Of a stretch of DNA of 7,555 bases, positions 6,877-7,555 are shown in pieces. Numbering within the stretch: position 1 is the first letter of the stretch; each line of letters opens with the position of its first letter. The translations under genes were made by a program, and so were the position numbers. Origin of the DNA: JBDLID01 sp039715055 (GTDB lineage: Bacteria > Desulfobacterota > Desulfobulbia > Desulfobulbales > Desulfocapsaceae); assembly GCA_039715055.1 (NCBI GenBank), contig JBDLID010000139.1, positions 1-7,555 on the forward strand, read 5' to 3'. The notes under the pieces were generated by a model. The model was not told the origin of the DNA. It worked only from the letters and a program-made list of their open reading frames with translations, and did no database searches.

Positions 6877-7555
6877 TCACAGGCGAAAGACGACCTCACG
6901 AAAGAAATTCACCAGTCGTTTTCGGCGGTCGAGCACATTGACCTGTTCCGGGATCAGGTCGGAGTGGGCCACCTTCATCACAGCCATTTTGTATTCGATA
7001 TGGCTGGCCAGGTTGTTGTCCAGGTACCAGGCATAGATGAGGCCCATGAGCAGGCCGGGCGGGGTAAACCCTTCTTCACCGTTAACCAGGCGGGTGAAAT
7101 GGCTGGAGTCATCCGGGTCCGCCACCATCCGCGACAGTTGCAGATACTCCCGTAGCCTCTCGTTATCAAAGAAGCATTTTCTTTCCTGCTCGTCACGCAG
7201 CCGGAGATGGTAGACCTTTCCAAGATGCTCCTGTCCGGGACCAAGGGCAAGCACCTTTTTTTCAGCGGAATAATTGCCAAGCAGTGCCTGACCGAGGGCA
7301 ACGAGAAAGGCGACCTCGAATCGCTTTTGGTTGCTGAACTGATCAGCGCGGATCTTAATCAAACCGTCAGATGGGTCATAAAAAGAGTAGACCCGATCCC
7401 AGCGCTGATCCCTTTTCCAGCTATCCCCGTCAATACAGCAAAGTCCAGTGACATTGTCAAGATGGTCAAGGGGGATATCCTTGTGACTCCAGAGGATCTC
7501 TGTCAGTTCATCCCGCACCTTGTCAACAGACAGCGGAGACGCCCCCCGAATTCGG
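6877..7555 (-). CDS. Unrecognised protein, C-terminal 225 residues (5' end outside window)
   Basis: I do not recognise this protein. A GTG at 7518 could start a 213-aa product, but the frame stays open through RIRGASPLSVDK to the window edge and no properly spaced Shine-Dalgarno sequence precedes the GTG, so the gene most likely begins beyond the window. The visible part is soluble, charged and mostly helical by eye. It has a mid segment RFEVAFLVALGQALLGNY, a Cys pair in GLCCIDGD, a stretch GFTPPGLLMGLIYAWYLDN, and a basic end RRKRLVNFFREVVFRL. There is no signal peptide, Walker motif or clear catalytic triad. The reading frame has ordinary protein composition over its whole length, unlike the overlapping + strand frame. 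It is upstream of the GNAT and CvfB-like genes on the same strand, across a 215-bp spacer, so shared transcription is doubtful. Confidence 0.7.
   Translation of the reverse strand, partial: RIRGASPLSVDKVRDELTEILWSHKDIPLDHLDNVTGLCCIDGDSWKRDQRWDRVYSFYDPSDGLIKIRADQFSNQKRFEVAFLVALGQALLGNYSAEKKVLALGPGQEHLGKVYHLRLRDEQERKCFFDNERLREYLQLSRMVADPDDSSHFTRLVNGEEGFTPPGLLMGLIYAWYLDNNLASHIEYKMAVMKVAHSDLIPEQVNVLDRRKRLVNFFREVVFRL

Noticed and set aside
7546..7555. Palindrome CCGAATTCGG at the window end as a cloning linker
   Set aside because: It continues the open frame of the - strand gene and contains only an ordinary EcoRI site; nothing shows that it is foreign.

Overview
The window looks like a chromosomal segment of a Gram-negative bacterium with balanced base composition. 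It carries a compact set of lipopolysaccharide (LPS) assembly genes on the + strand, followed by small housekeeping-type or accessory genes. The gene style (MsbA, a ligase/heptosyltransferase chain, a VF530 protein, a CvfB-like protein) would fit a deltaproteobacterium such as a Desulfobulbales member. That placement is an impression from protein style, not something shown here.

Region 1 (about 1-4917, + strand) is an LPS/lipid A operon. The end of an upstream gene overlaps the msbA start by an ATGA. MsbA (49-1770) is the lipid A-core flippase. It is followed without a gap by one long gene (about 1745-4114) that joins an O-antigen ligase-like membrane protein to a cytoplasmic heptosyltransferase I-like GT9 enzyme in a single chain. 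A GTGA overlap then leads into a family 2 glycosyltransferase with a galactosyltransferase-type C-terminal part (4111-4917). Together these genes would add inner-core sugars, flip the lipid A-core, and join further sugar to it.

Region 2 (4918-5054) is non-coding. It holds an array of thirteen 7-bp repeats, (A/G)GGTGTA-like, whose first part has six GGG tracts at exact 7-nt spacing. This is a strong G-quadruplex pattern on the mRNA-like strand. A degenerate cluster of the same heptad recurs at 6805-6832. The array runs into a Shine-Dalgarno-like sequence and an 8-codon mini-ORF that overlaps the start of a small VF530-family DNA-binding protein gene (5055-5285).

Region 3 (5315-7555, - strand) converges on the VF530 gene. 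In transcription order it holds a gene cut by the window edge that I do not recognise, a 215-bp spacer with an imperfect hairpin and the second heptad cluster, a YhbS-like GNAT acetyltransferase, and a CvfB/YitL-like S1 RNA-binding protein. I found no rRNA, tRNA, CRISPR array, transposase or phage gene. The points most worth following up are the ligase-GT9 fusion, the heptad/G4 array, and the unrecognised protein at the right edge.
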